Part shown: positions 1 to 9,133 of the stretch, piece after piece
Layout: every line of letters starts with the position of its first letter
Position numbering within the stretch: position 1 is the first letter of the stretch
Origin: JAFGTX01 sp942492225
GTDB lineage: Bacteria > Bacillota > Clostridia > Peptostreptococcales > Acidaminobacteraceae
Reading direction: 5' to 3'
Assembly (NCBI GenBank): GCA_942492225.1
Contig: CALODS010000044.1
Span: forward strand, 1 to 57,643
DNA length: 57,643 nt
Notes under the pieces: generated by a model
What the model was told of the DNA's origin: nothing
The model's database searches: none
Seen by the model: the letters and a program-made list of their open reading frames with translations, nothing else
Program-made: the position numbers and the translations under genes

Positions 1-1
1 A

Positions 2-1060
2 GAAATTGAGTATGGCTTTCCTTCATTACCAAAATCTTGTTTTATTCAATTAGAGCGTATTGCAAAAGAACGGATCTTTAAAAATATTAAAGAAAGCTAT
101 GTGAACACAGCAAAAATACAAAGAATGGTCGATAATTTTCCTCATGAAAGTCTATTGCCCTTAACATTAGAAAATTTCTTAAATCATTATCATTTGACTC
201 CAAAGAGTCTTTATAAGTTTGGCTTATTGACAAGCTTTGTGAATAAGGAATCTGCTATTGAAAACAATCCTTGTCTAAATAGCATTAAAAGATTGAATTT
301 AAGATTTTATAAATTTTGCGATGTGATGAGTGTAGAATGGATTGATTTTCTAGTGAGCTATATAGAGGCACCAAAAGACAAGGTGTCTATCCGTGAACGG
401 AAGATTTTATTAATGACCTACTATACACTATATGATAAAGCACCAGAGTGTTCTGTAGTGGACTTTATGAAACTATTTATTCTAGAGAATCCTGATGTAG
501 CAGAAGAACTGCGTACACTCATGCTTTATAATAAAGAACAATTAGATCACATGCCAAAAGTGTTAAATGTAGGGGCGTCTGTACCACTTGAATTACATGG
601 ACTTTATTCTGTTAACCAAATACTAGCGGCCCTAGATGTTCATACGGAGGAAAAGTTGGTGTCCTTTAGGGAAGGGGTTAAGTATGTTAAAGGCTATGCC
701 TGTGATGTGTTCTTTGTGACCCTCAATAAGAACGAAAAGGATTATCAAAAAACGACGATGTATAAGGATTATGCCATCAGTGAATCATTATTTCACTGGC
801 AGTCACAAAGTCGTACCTCGGTAGAAAGTCCGACAGGGCAACGTTATATTCAACAGCGGTCAAATAAAAACCGAGTGTTACTTTTTGTAAGGGAACATAA
901 GCAAGATGAAAACCGACAATCGATGAATTATCGCTGTCTTGGCTTTGCAGATTACGTATCCCATGAAGGCAGTAAACCCATTAGTATTACTTATAAACTT
1001 AAAGAGCCTATGCCTATTATGATTTATAGGGAGTCGGCTAAGATGGTACAGGTGATGTAG
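2..1060 (+). CDS. C-terminal part of a DUF3427 superfamily II helicase (5' end outside window)
   Basis: The frame is open from base 2, so the gene enters from upstream; the GTG at 101 is only an internal candidate start. The last 150 residues match the DUF3427 domain as I know it: GLYSVNQILAAL, DVFFVTLNK, the LFHWQSQ box, SPTGQRYI, RVLLFVRE and ADYVSHEGSKP. In full-length relatives this domain follows a phospholipase-D-like nuclease and a DEAD/DEAH helicase core; those parts would lie before base 1. Such proteins are common in defence islands, which fits the restriction-modification genes that follow. A DUF4268 gene starts 25 bases later and is probably co-transcribed. Family call is firm; the architecture upstream is inferred. 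Confidence 0.85.
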   Translation, partial: EIEYGFPSLPKSCFIQLERIAKERIFKNIKESYVNTAKIQRMVDNFPHESLLPLTLENFLNHYHLTPKSLYKFGLLTSFVNKESAIENNPCLNSIKRLNLRFYKFCDVMSVEWIDFLVSYIEAPKDKVSIRERKILLMTYYTLYDKAPECSVVDFMKLFILENPDVAEELRTLMLYNKEQLDHMPKVLNVGASVPLELHGLYSVNQILAALDVHTEEKLVSFREGVKYVKGYACDVFFVTLNKNEKDYQKTTMYKDYAISESLFHWQSQSRTSVESPTGQRYIQQRSNKNRVLLFVREHKQDENRQSMNYRCLGFADYVSHEGSKPISITYKLKEPMPIMIYRESAKMVQVM

Positions 1061-1085
1061 GATGTTCAAAAGATAGGAGGTACAT

Positions 1086-2024
1086 ATGAGTCAACTAGGG
1101 AAACTTAAAATTATGAATCCAAGAGATCAATGGAAAAACGAAGAATATGACTTTACGCCTTGGTTAAAAGAAAACATAGAATACATATCAGAGGCGATTG
1201 GTATTGAGATTGAAATAGAAGAAATTGAAAAACGTGTTGGTAGCTATGAACTGGATATGTTTGGCTATATTTCAGGAACGGATAAAAAAGTGGTCATTGA
1301 GAACCAATTAGAAGTAAGTGATCACAAACATCTTGGACAGCTCCTTACTTATGCATCGGGTCTTGATGCCTCTGTCAGTATTTGGATTACACCAAGTATT
1401 AATGACGAACATAAACAAGCGATAGAATGGCTCAATACCATAAGTATGGATGATAAAAGCTTTTTTTTAATTCGTCCAGAATTAATATGTATTGATGATT
1501 CAAAGCCAGCAGTACGTTTCTATTTGGAAGCAGGGCCGAGTGAATTTGGTCGAAGTATAAGATCGGTTATTGATAAAACGAGTCCACGTCACCAACTTAG
1601 ACGACAATTTTGGCAAGGGTTATTGGATCATATACGAGGAAACAATAGGCAGTGGGCAAAAAATAGAAGTACAACAGCAGATAGTTGGATGAACTTTAGT
1701 ACAGGCTATAGTAATATTTCTGTAGGCGTTAGCATGGCAATGAGTGACAGACTTAGAGTTGAAATTGGATTTATCAGTAGTGAGAAACAAATCAATAAAG
1801 ATAATTATTTTCGTTATGAAAATCGTCAAGATTTATTTGATAAACACTTTGGTTCAGAAGTATCTTTTGAATTTTTAGAAACTAAGAAAATGTCTCGAAT
1901 TGCTGTTTATAAGGACTATGATAAATCACAGTTACTAGAAAATGAAGCATATACGAACTCTCTTTATATATGGTATGAAGAGATGCTAGAGAAGATGTAT
2001 GAGATCGTTGAGGAAATAAGATAG
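1086..2024 (+). CDS. DUF4268 protein with PD-(D/E)XK-like nuclease motif
   Basis: 312 aa, started by ATG after a strong AGGAGG. Residues 50-75 look like a PD-(D/E)XK core: Asp57 in YELDMFG, a short turn, then the strand VVIENQ giving E72-x-Q74, followed by the DHKHLGQLLTYA helix. This ExQ version of the motif occurs in several nuclease families. The C-terminal half (about 165-312, from RHQLRRQFWQGLLDHI) resembles the DUF4268 domain. No DNA-binding domain is obvious. It sits between a DUF3427 helicase and a type I restriction-modification operon, so a role in phage defence is inferred. The catalytic role is not shown; only the motif is visible. Confidence 0.75.
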   Translation: MSQLGKLKIMNPRDQWKNEEYDFTPWLKENIEYISEAIGIEIEIEEIEKRVGSYELDMFGYISGTDKKVVIENQLEVSDHKHLGQLLTYASGLDASVSIWITPSINDEHKQAIEWLNTISMDDKSFFLIRPELICIDDSKPAVRFYLEAGPSEFGRSIRSVIDKTSPRHQLRRQFWQGLLDHIRGNNRQWAKNRSTTADSWMNFSTGYSNISVGVSMAMSDRLRVEIGFISSEKQINKDNYFRYENRQDLFDKHFGSEVSFEFLETKKMSRIAVYKDYDKSQLLENEAYTNSLYIWYEEMLEKMYEIVEEIR

Positions 2025-2041
2025 AAATTTCAAATGTATTT

Positions 2042-2096
2042 TATTGACCAAGACAATAAAAAATGTTAAACTAACAAAGTATTGACTGAGACAATA
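2042..2096 (+). promoter_or_regulatory. Promoter with two dyad operators ahead of the HTH gene
   Basis: Two 17-bp sites share the form TATTGACnnnGACAATA (2042-2058 and 2080-2096), 38 bp apart start to start. Each is an imperfect inverted repeat. A good sigma-A promoter is embedded: -35 TTGACC at 2044-2049, 17-bp spacer, extended -10 TGtTAAACT ending at 2072. The first site therefore covers the -35 and the second covers the expected start of transcription. This fits repression by the HTH protein encoded directly downstream. The sites are seen; the regulator assignment is inferred. Confidence 0.6.
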
Positions 2097-2120
2097 AACG
2101 TTTAACGAGGGGGTGACTAC

Positions 2121-2714
2121 TTGATAGGACTTGAATATATTTTAAATCTTTATAATATACAGCATATAGAATTAGCTGAACAATTAGGCATAAAGAAGCA
2201 AAATATTAATATGTGGATCAAGCAAAAACAAAATATTCCTAAAAAGTATCTCCCAGTATTAGAACAACTTTTCGGTGCTGAAAGTGATTATTACGGACGG
2301 GTACTTACGGAAATAGAAAAACTAGAAATCCAAAAGGAAAAATTAAAAAAAGAGTTAAACCCAGTAATAAAGAAACATGAGCAACGCTATGAAGCTGGTG
2401 AAGAATATAACATTATTCAAAAACCGATTTATGATAAAGAAGAGATGAATACGATTGAACGAAATATTGAAAAAGCCAAGCTTGTTTCTAAGTTTAAAGA
2501 GGCTTTGGACGTTGTCGATAATAATCCTTATATGGACACATATAAATTGATAACAGAATTAATGGGAAAAGTTCAACATGAAGCAGTACTTCATAAAACA
2601 ATTGAAGCATTAGCCCATTATTATGAAGTGTTACCTAGCCAAATATGCAGTGAACCAGAACAAGAAGAATTTGAAACAGAGATTTTTGAACTATTTGATG
2701 ACCACAATTATTAA
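2121..2714 (+). CDS. HTH-domain regulator of the restriction-modification operon (putative)
   Basis: 197 aa. A Cro/C1-type helix-turn-helix lies at residues 13-36 (IELAEQLGIKKQNINMWIK). It is followed by a charged helical stretch (about 60-125) that may form a coiled coil, and an acidic C-terminus. The start is TTG at 2121, placed by GAGGGGG 7-8 bases upstream; the nearby GTG at 2113 hits a stop at once. It ends 18 bases before hsdM and is probably the first gene of that operon. The paired operators overlapping its own promoter suggest autoregulation, as with controller proteins of restriction-modification systems. I do not recognise a named family. Confidence 0.7.
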   Translation: MIGLEYILNLYNIQHIELAEQLGIKKQNINMWIKQKQNIPKKYLPVLEQLFGAESDYYGRVLTEIEKLEIQKEKLKKELNPVIKKHEQRYEAGEEYNIIQKPIYDKEEMNTIERNIEKAKLVSKFKEALDVVDNNPYMDTYKLITELMGKVQHEAVLHKTIEALAHYYEVLPSQICSEPEQEEFETEIFELFDDHNY

Positions 2715-2732
2715 CATATGGAGGAACTATTA

Positions 2733-4253
2733 ATGGCAACTACAGGAAACATAGGATTTGAAGAAACGCTATGGAAAGCAGCAGACAAACTCAGAGGTAG
2801 CATGGATGCCAGTGAGTATAAGCACGTTGTATTAGGACTTATATTCTTAAAGTATATTTCAGATAAGTTTGAAACAAAGTACAATGCCCTTGTAGAAGAA
2901 GGTGAAGGCTTTGAAGAGGACCGTGACGAATATGAATCAGAAAACATCTTCTGGGTACCAAAAGAAGCCAGATGGACATTCATCATGGACAATGCTAAAG
3001 ACACTAAGATTGGTCAATATATTGATGATGCTATGATTTTAATTGAAAAAGAAAATACAACACTAAAAGGTGTCTTAGATAAGCGTTATGCAAGACCTGA
3101 AATCGACAAAAGAAGATTAGGCGAGCTAATCGACTTAATCTCAACAATCAAACTTCATTCTAGTGGCGAAAAAGATTTACTAGGTAGAGTTTATGAATAC
3201 TTCTTAGGTCAATTTGCCAGCGTAGAAGGTAAAGGCGGTGGAGAATTCTATACGCCAACCAGTATTGTAAAAACATTAGTTGATATGATTGAGCCATACC
3301 AAGGCAGAGTATATGACCCTTGCTGTGGTTCTGGTGGGATGTTTGTACAAAGTGAAAAGTTCGTTGAAGACCACCAAGGAAAAGTTGAAAATCTTTCGAT
3401 CTATGGCCAAGAAATGAACTCAACCACTTGGAAACTTTGTAAAATGAACCTTGCAATCAGAGGACTAGATGCTAACTTAGGTGTTCATCATAATGATACA
3501 TTCCACAACGATATGCATAAATCACTAAAAGCAGATTACATTTTGGCAAACCCACCATTTAACATCAGTGACTGGGGTGGCGATCAATTAACAGACGATG
3601 TAAGATGGAAATTCGGTATTCCGCCTGCAGGCAATGCAAACTACGCTTGGTTACAGCACATGGTTTATCACTTGGCACCAAATGGTAGTGCTGGTATAGT
3701 ACTTGCCAATGGTTCGTTAAGTTCAAACACATCCAATGAAGGTGAGATCAGAAAGAATTTACTTGAAGGTGATATGGTGGATGCCATCGTTGCATTACCT
3801 GATAAACTGTTCTATTCAACAGGTATTCCAGTATCTTTATGGATTCTAAATCGTAATAAAGAAAACAACCCGAAATACAGAAATAGAAAACACGAAGTCT
3901 TATTTATTGATGCTAGGCATTTAGGCGAAATGATCGATCGTCGTCATAAAGAGTTAAGGGATGATGACGTAAATCAAATATCTGAGATTTATCATGCTTG
4001 GAGAAATCTTAGTGGTGATTATGAAGATGTCAAAGGCTTTTGCAAATCAGCTAAGATTGAGGAAATTAGAGAGCATGAATATGTCCTTACACCAGGTCGT
4101 TATGTCGGTATTGAAGATGTAGAAGATGATGGCATTCCGTTTGAAGAAAAAATGGATAACATGACAGCTGAACTGGCAGAACTATTTGCTAAATCACGTC
4201 ACCTTGAAGATGAGATTAGGAAGAATCTTGGGGGGATTGGGTATGAGTTTTAA
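2733..4253 (+). CDS. hsdM: Type I restriction-modification system methyltransferase subunit HsdM
   Basis: 506 aa from ATG 2733, preferred over ATG 2718 because GGAGG at 2720-2724 lies 8 bases upstream of 2733. The N-terminal HsdM_N helical domain (about 1-130, with LWKAADKLRG) precedes an N6-adenine methyltransferase domain. The SAM-binding motif DPCCGSGG is near residue 196 and the catalytic motif NPPF is at 273-276. HsdM methylates adenine at the site chosen by HsdS and joins HsdS and HsdR in the restriction complex. The gene overlaps hsdS by 11 bases, indicating translational coupling. Length and motif order are those of an intact family member. Confidence 0.97.
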   Translation: MATTGNIGFEETLWKAADKLRGSMDASEYKHVVLGLIFLKYISDKFETKYNALVEEGEGFEEDRDEYESENIFWVPKEARWTFIMDNAKDTKIGQYIDDAMILIEKENTTLKGVLDKRYARPEIDKRRLGELIDLISTIKLHSSGEKDLLGRVYEYFLGQFASVEGKGGGEFYTPTSIVKTLVDMIEPYQGRVYDPCCGSGGMFVQSEKFVEDHQGKVENLSIYGQEMNSTTWKLCKMNLAIRGLDANLGVHHNDTFHNDMHKSLKADYILANPPFNISDWGGDQLTDDVRWKFGIPPAGNANYAWLQHMVYHLAPNGSAGIVLANGSLSSNTSNEGEIRKNLLEGDMVDAIVALPDKLFYSTGIPVSLWILNRNKENNPKYRNRKHEVLFIDARHLGEMIDRRHKELRDDDVNQISEIYHAWRNLSGDYEDVKGFCKSAKIEEIREHEYVLTPGRYVGIEDVEDDGIPFEEKMDNMTAELAELFAKSRHLEDEIRKNLGGIGYEF

Positions 4254-5481
4254 TGAAGCTGTATCAAAATGGGAGTCGGAAAAATTATCACTTTTAACTG
4301 ATTATATTTCTAGAGGAATCACTCCAAAGTACACAGAAGATAACAATCGTTCAATACTTGTTGTTAACCAGAGGTGTATAAGGGAAGGAAAAGTGCTATT
4401 CGAAGATGCTAGAAGACATGATATAGAAAAGAAAAAAGTTACTGAAGAAAAATTTTTAAGAGATTTTGATGTGTTAGTCAATTCAACTGGTGTAGGGACA
4501 CTAGGAAGAGTTTCTCAGATAAAGAAAGTATATGAGCCAACTACGGTAGACTCACATGTCACGATTGTACGAGGAAATGCGAATTGTATTGATAAAAAAT
4601 ATCTTGGCTATGCAATTAAAGCTCAACAATCAATAATTGAGAATATGGCTGAAGGATCAACCGGGCAAACTGAATTAAGTCGTAAAAGACTAGGTGATGA
4701 AATTGTTATCAGTTTTCCTAAGAGTAAACAAGAACAAAAAGCTATAGCCCACATCCTCTCAACACTAGACGAAAAAATCGAAGTCAACAATCAAATCAAC
4801 AAAACCCTTGAAAACATAGCACAAGCAATATTCAAACAATGGTTTGTAGATTTTGAATTTCCAAATGAAGATGGAGAACCTTATCAGTCTAGCGGTGGAG
4901 AAATGGTTGAAAGTGAACTTGGGATGATTCCTAAGGGGTGGGAAGTTGGAATCTTAAAAGACATTAGTAAGTTTAGGAATGGGAAAAAAATTGGCCAGGA
5001 TTTGAGAAGTGACTACGGTGTGAATAAAATTTATGGCTCCAATGGTGTTATAGGAAACTCAAATGAATTTAATGAGAATAATTCATGTATTGTAATTGGA
5101 AGGGTCGGAGCATACTGTGGATCAATTCAACTGGTTTTAAAACCTTGTTGGGTGACTGATAACGCAATAATTTCATTACCTTTAATAAATAAGAATTTGT
5201 CTTATTTGTATTATTTACTATTACATGCTTCTCTTAGAAGCAGAGCAGGAGGTTCAGCGCAGCCACTAATTAATCAAAACATACTTAATAATATTAAGAT
5301 AATTAAACCAAATGTTGAATTATTATCAACTTTTTATGATATAGATAATGATCTAAAGAAGATGATGGAACTTAACAATGACGAAAACTCTAATTTAGCT
5401 GAAATAAGAGACTCTCTCCTCCCTAAACTTATGTCAGGAGAAATCAGAGTGCCTATGGATACAGAAGGTGAAGCATCATGA
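4243..5481 (+). CDS. hsdS: Type I restriction-modification specificity subunit HsdS
   Basis: 412 aa from ATG 4243 after a GGGGGG run; an earlier in-frame ATG (4186) lies inside hsdM and lacks a ribosome site. Two variable target-recognition domains (about 15-160 and 225-345) are separated by a conserved helical spacer. The central spacer has the usual QKAIAHILSTLDEKIEVNN...FKQWFVDFEFP pattern and the C-terminal one ends RDSLLPKLMSGEIRV. The second target domain opens with LGMIPKGWEVGILKDI. The protein sets the DNA sequence recognised by HsdM and HsdR. Only one hsdS copy is present, so I see no sign of shuffling between cassettes. The recognition sequence cannot be read from this. Confidence 0.95.
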   Translation: MSFNEAVSKWESEKLSLLTDYISRGITPKYTEDNNRSILVVNQRCIREGKVLFEDARRHDIEKKKVTEEKFLRDFDVLVNSTGVGTLGRVSQIKKVYEPTTVDSHVTIVRGNANCIDKKYLGYAIKAQQSIIENMAEGSTGQTELSRKRLGDEIVISFPKSKQEQKAIAHILSTLDEKIEVNNQINKTLENIAQAIFKQWFVDFEFPNEDGEPYQSSGGEMVESELGMIPKGWEVGILKDISKFRNGKKIGQDLRSDYGVNKIYGSNGVIGNSNEFNENNSCIVIGRVGAYCGSIQLVLKPCWVTDNAIISLPLINKNLSYLYYLLLHASLRSRAGGSAQPLINQNILNNIKIIKPNVELLSTFYDIDNDLKKMMELNNDENSNLAEIRDSLLPKLMSGEIRVPMDTEGEAS

Positions 5482-5681
5482 AATTTGGCATCAGAATACC
5501 AAGTCTAAAGAAAAGAATCTCAGCAAGAACCAGTATTAAAAGACAAGTCGTTAATAGAGCAGGACTAAAGATGCCACGATGTTACGGTTTCTTAAGAAAT
5601 CCAAAGAAAGCAGTTTACAATAAAGTATATAACCGTACATCCTTTGATATTTTTAAACTACAAAAGAAACTATTCAAATAA
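5478..5681 (+). CDS. Small basic protein embedded between hsdS and hsdR
   Basis: 67 aa, rich in Lys and Arg and strongly basic. Its ATG overlaps the hsdS stop in an ATGA junction, so it is very likely translated by coupling and belongs to the operon; hsdR starts 23 bases after its stop. The protein has recognisable blocks: GIRIPSLKKRISART, YGFLRNPKKA and YNKVYNRTSFD. I recall similar small proteins in Bacillota but no function for them. No transmembrane segment, cysteine pair or enzyme motif is visible. Charge would suit nucleic-acid binding or DNA mimic capture. Function is unknown. Confidence 0.75.
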   Translation: MKFGIRIPSLKKRISARTSIKRQVVNRAGLKMPRCYGFLRNPKKAVYNKVYNRTSFDIFKLQKKLFK

Positions 5682-5704
5682 TCAAATTTGAAAGGGGGTA
5701 AATC

Positions 5705-8700
5705 ATGAGTTTAACTGAAAACTTTACCGAAGACTTACTCGAAGAAGCAGCCATAGAAATTTTACAAGGTTTAGGCTATGAGTATGCCTTTGGACCAGAT
5801 ATATCACATGGTGGAGACTATGAAGAAAGAAAAGATTACCGTGAAGTCATTCTTGAAAACCGTGTGAAAGATGCCTTATTTAAAATCAATAGAGACTTAC
5901 CTGCAGAGGCTTTAGAAGAAGCATACCGTCAGGTGATTACTTTTAACAGCCCAATGCTTGAAGAAAACAATCGACGTTTTCATAAACTACTTGTGGAAGG
6001 TATTGAAGTATCTTTTAAAGATAAAGGGCATATTAGAACCAAAAGAGCCTATCTTGCTGATTTTAACAATGTTCAAAACAACGAATTCTTAGTGGTGAAT
6101 CAATTTACCATCGTTGAAAATGAGGAAAGAAGACCAGATCTTATTATCTTTGTAAATGGTATTCCGCTCGTGTTAATTGAACTTAAATCAGCTAGTGATG
6201 AAAATGTAGGCATTGAAAGTGCCTATAATCAGATTCAAACCTATAAAAAAAATATACCATCACTATTCAACTACAATGCATTTTGTATTCTATCAGATGG
6301 CATCAACGCTAAGGCGGGGACTATTACTTCTAATGAAGAACGATTTATGAACTGGAGAACGATTGACGGTGTTGATATTGAACCTTTGTCAAAGCCTCAA
6401 TATGAAGTCTTGTTCACTGGTATGCTTGCTAAAGAGCGTGTGCTTGATATCATAGAAAACTTTATCTTGTTTCAAGAATCAAAGGAAGATGATAAGGATA
6501 TTAACGGTAAAAAACTAGGTGATAAAAAGTCAATTATCAAGATATTATCCGCTTATCACCAATATTTTGCAGTAAAAAAAGCCGTAGAGAAAACAAAAGA
6601 AGCCATCAGTGAAGAAGGCGATCGAAAAATCGGCGTTATTTGGCATACTCAAGGGTCTGGTAAAAGTTTTTCCATGGTATTTTACACTGCTGGTTTAGTG
6701 CGTGAACTAAATAATCCTACAATCGTTGTAATTACAGATAGAAATGACTTAGATGACCAATTATTTTCTACTTTTGCTAAGTCTCAGGATATGTTAAGGC
6801 AATCACCTAAACAAGCAAATGTTAGGAAACTAACAGACAATCAAAAGTCAGCCCAAACAGCTAGCAATTCTGTTGAGGTCAATGGCTTATACGATTTATT
6901 AAATGATAGAGAATCTGGTGGCATCATCTTTACGACTATTCAAAAGTTCAAACCTGAAAACGGTGAGATGCCTGAACTGACTAATCGAAAGAATGTCATT
7001 ATTATAGCCGATGAAGCCCATAGAAGTCAGTATGGCTTAGAAGCTAAAACAGATTTAAAAACTGGAGAAGTGAAATATGGCTATGCCAAATATTTAAGAG
7101 ATGCACTTCCAAATGCTTCTTTTATTGGATTTACAGGTACACCAATAGATTTGGAAGACAAATCAACGACTGCTATTTTTGGTCACTGTATAGATACATA
7201 TGATATGACAAGAGCGGTTGAGGATAATGCAACGGTTAAAATTTACTATGAAAATAGAATTATAAAGCTTGATACGGATAGTGATGAACTGAACAAACTT
7301 GATGATGAGTTCGAAGAGATTACAGAAGGTCAAGAAGAACTTGAAAAAGACAAAAACAAAGCAGTTTGGTCAAGGTTTGAAGCGGTTGTAGGTTCACCTA
7401 ATCGTGTTAGAAAACTGGCCGAAGACATTGTAAATCACTACGAAGAAAAATCAAAGACCATTGATGGTAAAGCCATGGTTGTTTGTATGAGTAGACGTAT
7501 CTGTGCTGATTTGTATGATGAGATCATTAAGATTAGGCCTGACTGGCATAGTGATGATGTAAACAAAGGTAAAATTAAGGTTGTTATGACGGGTAGTGCT
7601 GCGGATAATGAGCGTTTACAACAACACGTAGGTGGTAAACAGCGTAGAGATACCCTTGCCAAGCGTATGAAAGATGAAAATGATGACTTAAAAATTGTGC
7701 TCGTACGTGATATGTGGCTTACTGGTTTTGATGTGCCGTCAATGCATACCATGTACATAGATAAACCTATGAAAGGCCATAACTTAATGCAAGCCATTGC
7801 AAGGGTTAATCGGGTATTTAAAGAAAAATCAGGTGGCGTTGTAGTAGATTATATTGGGATTTTAGAAAGTTTAAAAAATGCTTTGAATCAATACACACCA
7901 AATGATAGAGATACGACTGGGATTGATACAACTGTAGCCAGTGCGATTATGCTCGAGAAACTCGAAATATTAAAAGATATGATGCATGGATTTGATTACT
8001 CAACTTATATGGGCACATCACAAGTTGAACGTATTAGAGCAATTGTTGGTGGTATGGATTTTGTACTAAGCAAAGAGGAAGAAGAGCAAAAAGAGTTTAA
8101 GAAGACGGCTGTAGAGCTGGCGAAAGCACACTCTTTATGCGCCGCAACGGATATTGGAAAATCAAAAGCTTTAGAAATTAGTTATTTCAAAGCGGTTAAA
8201 GCAAGTCTTGTGAAGTTAAAGGAAAAAGAACAAGTAGCATTGTCAAAACGTGAAATTGAAGCCAGACTTCATCAAATGTTAGAGCGCTCTATTATATCTG
8301 AGGATGTTATTGATGTGTTTGAAGCAATGGGAATAAAACGGCCCGATGTTTCGATCTTGTCGGAAGAATTCTTAAATGAAGTGAGACAGATGAAGCAAAA
8401 GAATTTAGCTGTTGAGATGCTTAAGAAATTACTCGAAGGTAATATAAAAATGATGGAACGAAGAAATCTTGTGAAGTCTGAAAAATTCTCTGAGAAGTTA
8501 ACAAAAACGCTTAATAAATATCGTAATCAAGCCATCACAAATGCTGAAGTTATTGAAGAACTTATTAGAATGGCGCATGAAATGAAAAAGATGAGAGATG
8601 ATGAAGCGGATTTAGGATTAAGTGAAGATGAAATTGCTTTCTATGATGCCTTAACCGCAGATGACATTGTAAAAGAGTTCATTGAGGATGAGACACTTAA

Positions 8701-8953
8701 ACTTATTGCTCAGGAACTAACAATTGCCATTAGAACGAATATTACCATTGATTGGAGTATTAGAAAAAGTGCACAGGCAACCATGCGTAAAATTATCAAA
8801 AGATTACTTAAAAAGTATGATTACCCACCTGATCAAGCCCTTAAAGCTATGCAAGTTGTTATGAAACAAGCTGAAAGGATGTGTGGCTTCGCCCACGAAG
8901 AAGCCTATTATGAGCAAGTCGCTGAAGGTGACAGTGGTTATAGACTAAACTAA
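5705..8953 (+). CDS. hsdR: Type I restriction-modification system endonuclease/translocase HsdR
   Basis: 1082 aa, normal length for HsdR, with AGGGGG before the ATG. The N-terminal nuclease domain (about 1-200) has RPDLIIF followed by LVLIELKSA, the PD-(D/E)XK pattern. The helicase motor follows: Walker A GSGKS at 317-321, the DEAH-type box ADEAHRSQYG, and FIGFTGTPI. Motif VI-like residues appear in HNLMQAIARVNRVF. The C-terminal 250 residues are helical, as expected for the part that binds the HsdM/HsdS core. It translocates unmodified DNA using ATP and cuts it. No disruption is seen, so the system appears intact. Confidence 0.96.
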   Translation: MSLTENFTEDLLEEAAIEILQGLGYEYAFGPDISHGGDYEERKDYREVILENRVKDALFKINRDLPAEALEEAYRQVITFNSPMLEENNRRFHKLLVEGIEVSFKDKGHIRTKRAYLADFNNVQNNEFLVVNQFTIVENEERRPDLIIFVNGIPLVLIELKSASDENVGIESAYNQIQTYKKNIPSLFNYNAFCILSDGINAKAGTITSNEERFMNWRTIDGVDIEPLSKPQYEVLFTGMLAKERVLDIIENFILFQESKEDDKDINGKKLGDKKSIIKILSAYHQYFAVKKAVEKTKEAISEEGDRKIGVIWHTQGSGKSFSMVFYTAGLVRELNNPTIVVITDRNDLDDQLFSTFAKSQDMLRQSPKQANVRKLTDNQKSAQTASNSVEVNGLYDLLNDRESGGIIFTTIQKFKPENGEMPELTNRKNVIIIADEAHRSQYGLEAKTDLKTGEVKYGYAKYLRDALPNASFIGFTGTPIDLEDKSTTAIFGHCIDTYDMTRAVEDNATVKIYYENRIIKLDTDSDELNKLDDEFEEITEGQEELEKDKNKAVWSRFEAVVGSPNRVRKLAEDIVNHYEEKSKTIDGKAMVVCMSRRICADLYDEIIKIRPDWHSDDVNKGKIKVVMTGSAADNERLQQHVGGKQRRDTLAKRMKDENDDLKIVLVRDMWLTGFDVPSMHTMYIDKPMKGHNLMQAIARVNRVFKEKSGGVVVDYIGILESLKNALNQYTPNDRDTTGIDTTVASAIMLEKLEILKDMMHGFDYSTYMGTSQVERIRAIVGGMDFVLSKEEEEQKEFKKTAVELAKAHSLCAATDIGKSKALEISYFKAVKASLVKLKEKEQVALSKREIEARLHQMLERSIISEDVIDVFEAMGIKRPDVSILSEEFLNEVRQMKQKNLAVEMLKKLLEGNIKMMERRNLVKSEKFSEKLTKTLNKYRNQAITNAEVIEELIRMAHEMKKMRDDEADLGLSEDEIAFYDALTADDIVKEFIEDETLKLIAQELTIAIRTNITIDWSIRKSAQATMRKIIKRLLKKYDYPPDQALKAMQVVMKQAERMCGFAHEEAYYEQVAEGDSGYRLN

Positions 8954-8974
8954 TACATTTATTTAAGAATTATT

Positions 8975-9036
8975 AAAAATCCACAGTGAATGTTGTATTC
9001 TATTTACAGAGTGCAATAAATATACTGTGGATTTTT
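8975..9036 (+). terminator. Long inverted repeat after hsdR, likely terminator
   Basis: Perfect 13-bp arms, AAAAATCCACAGT at 8975-8987 and its complement at 9024-9036, separated by 36 bases. The distal arm ends in TTTTT. It lies 21 bases beyond the hsdR stop and is symmetrical, so it could stop transcription from either side. The loop is longer than usual for a simple intrinsic terminator. Confidence 0.6.
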
Positions 9037-9133
9037 GAATTATATTAGAGTGTTTAGAAGAAGTGTTATATAATAAAAATTGGTAAATAATCATTATTAT
9101 GGTGAGTTGGTATAAAGCGGAGGATAAAAGTTG

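Noticed and set aside
4186..4242. Longer HsdS start inside hsdM.
   Set aside because: Residues do not match HsdS and no ribosome site precedes it; ATG 4243 does have one.
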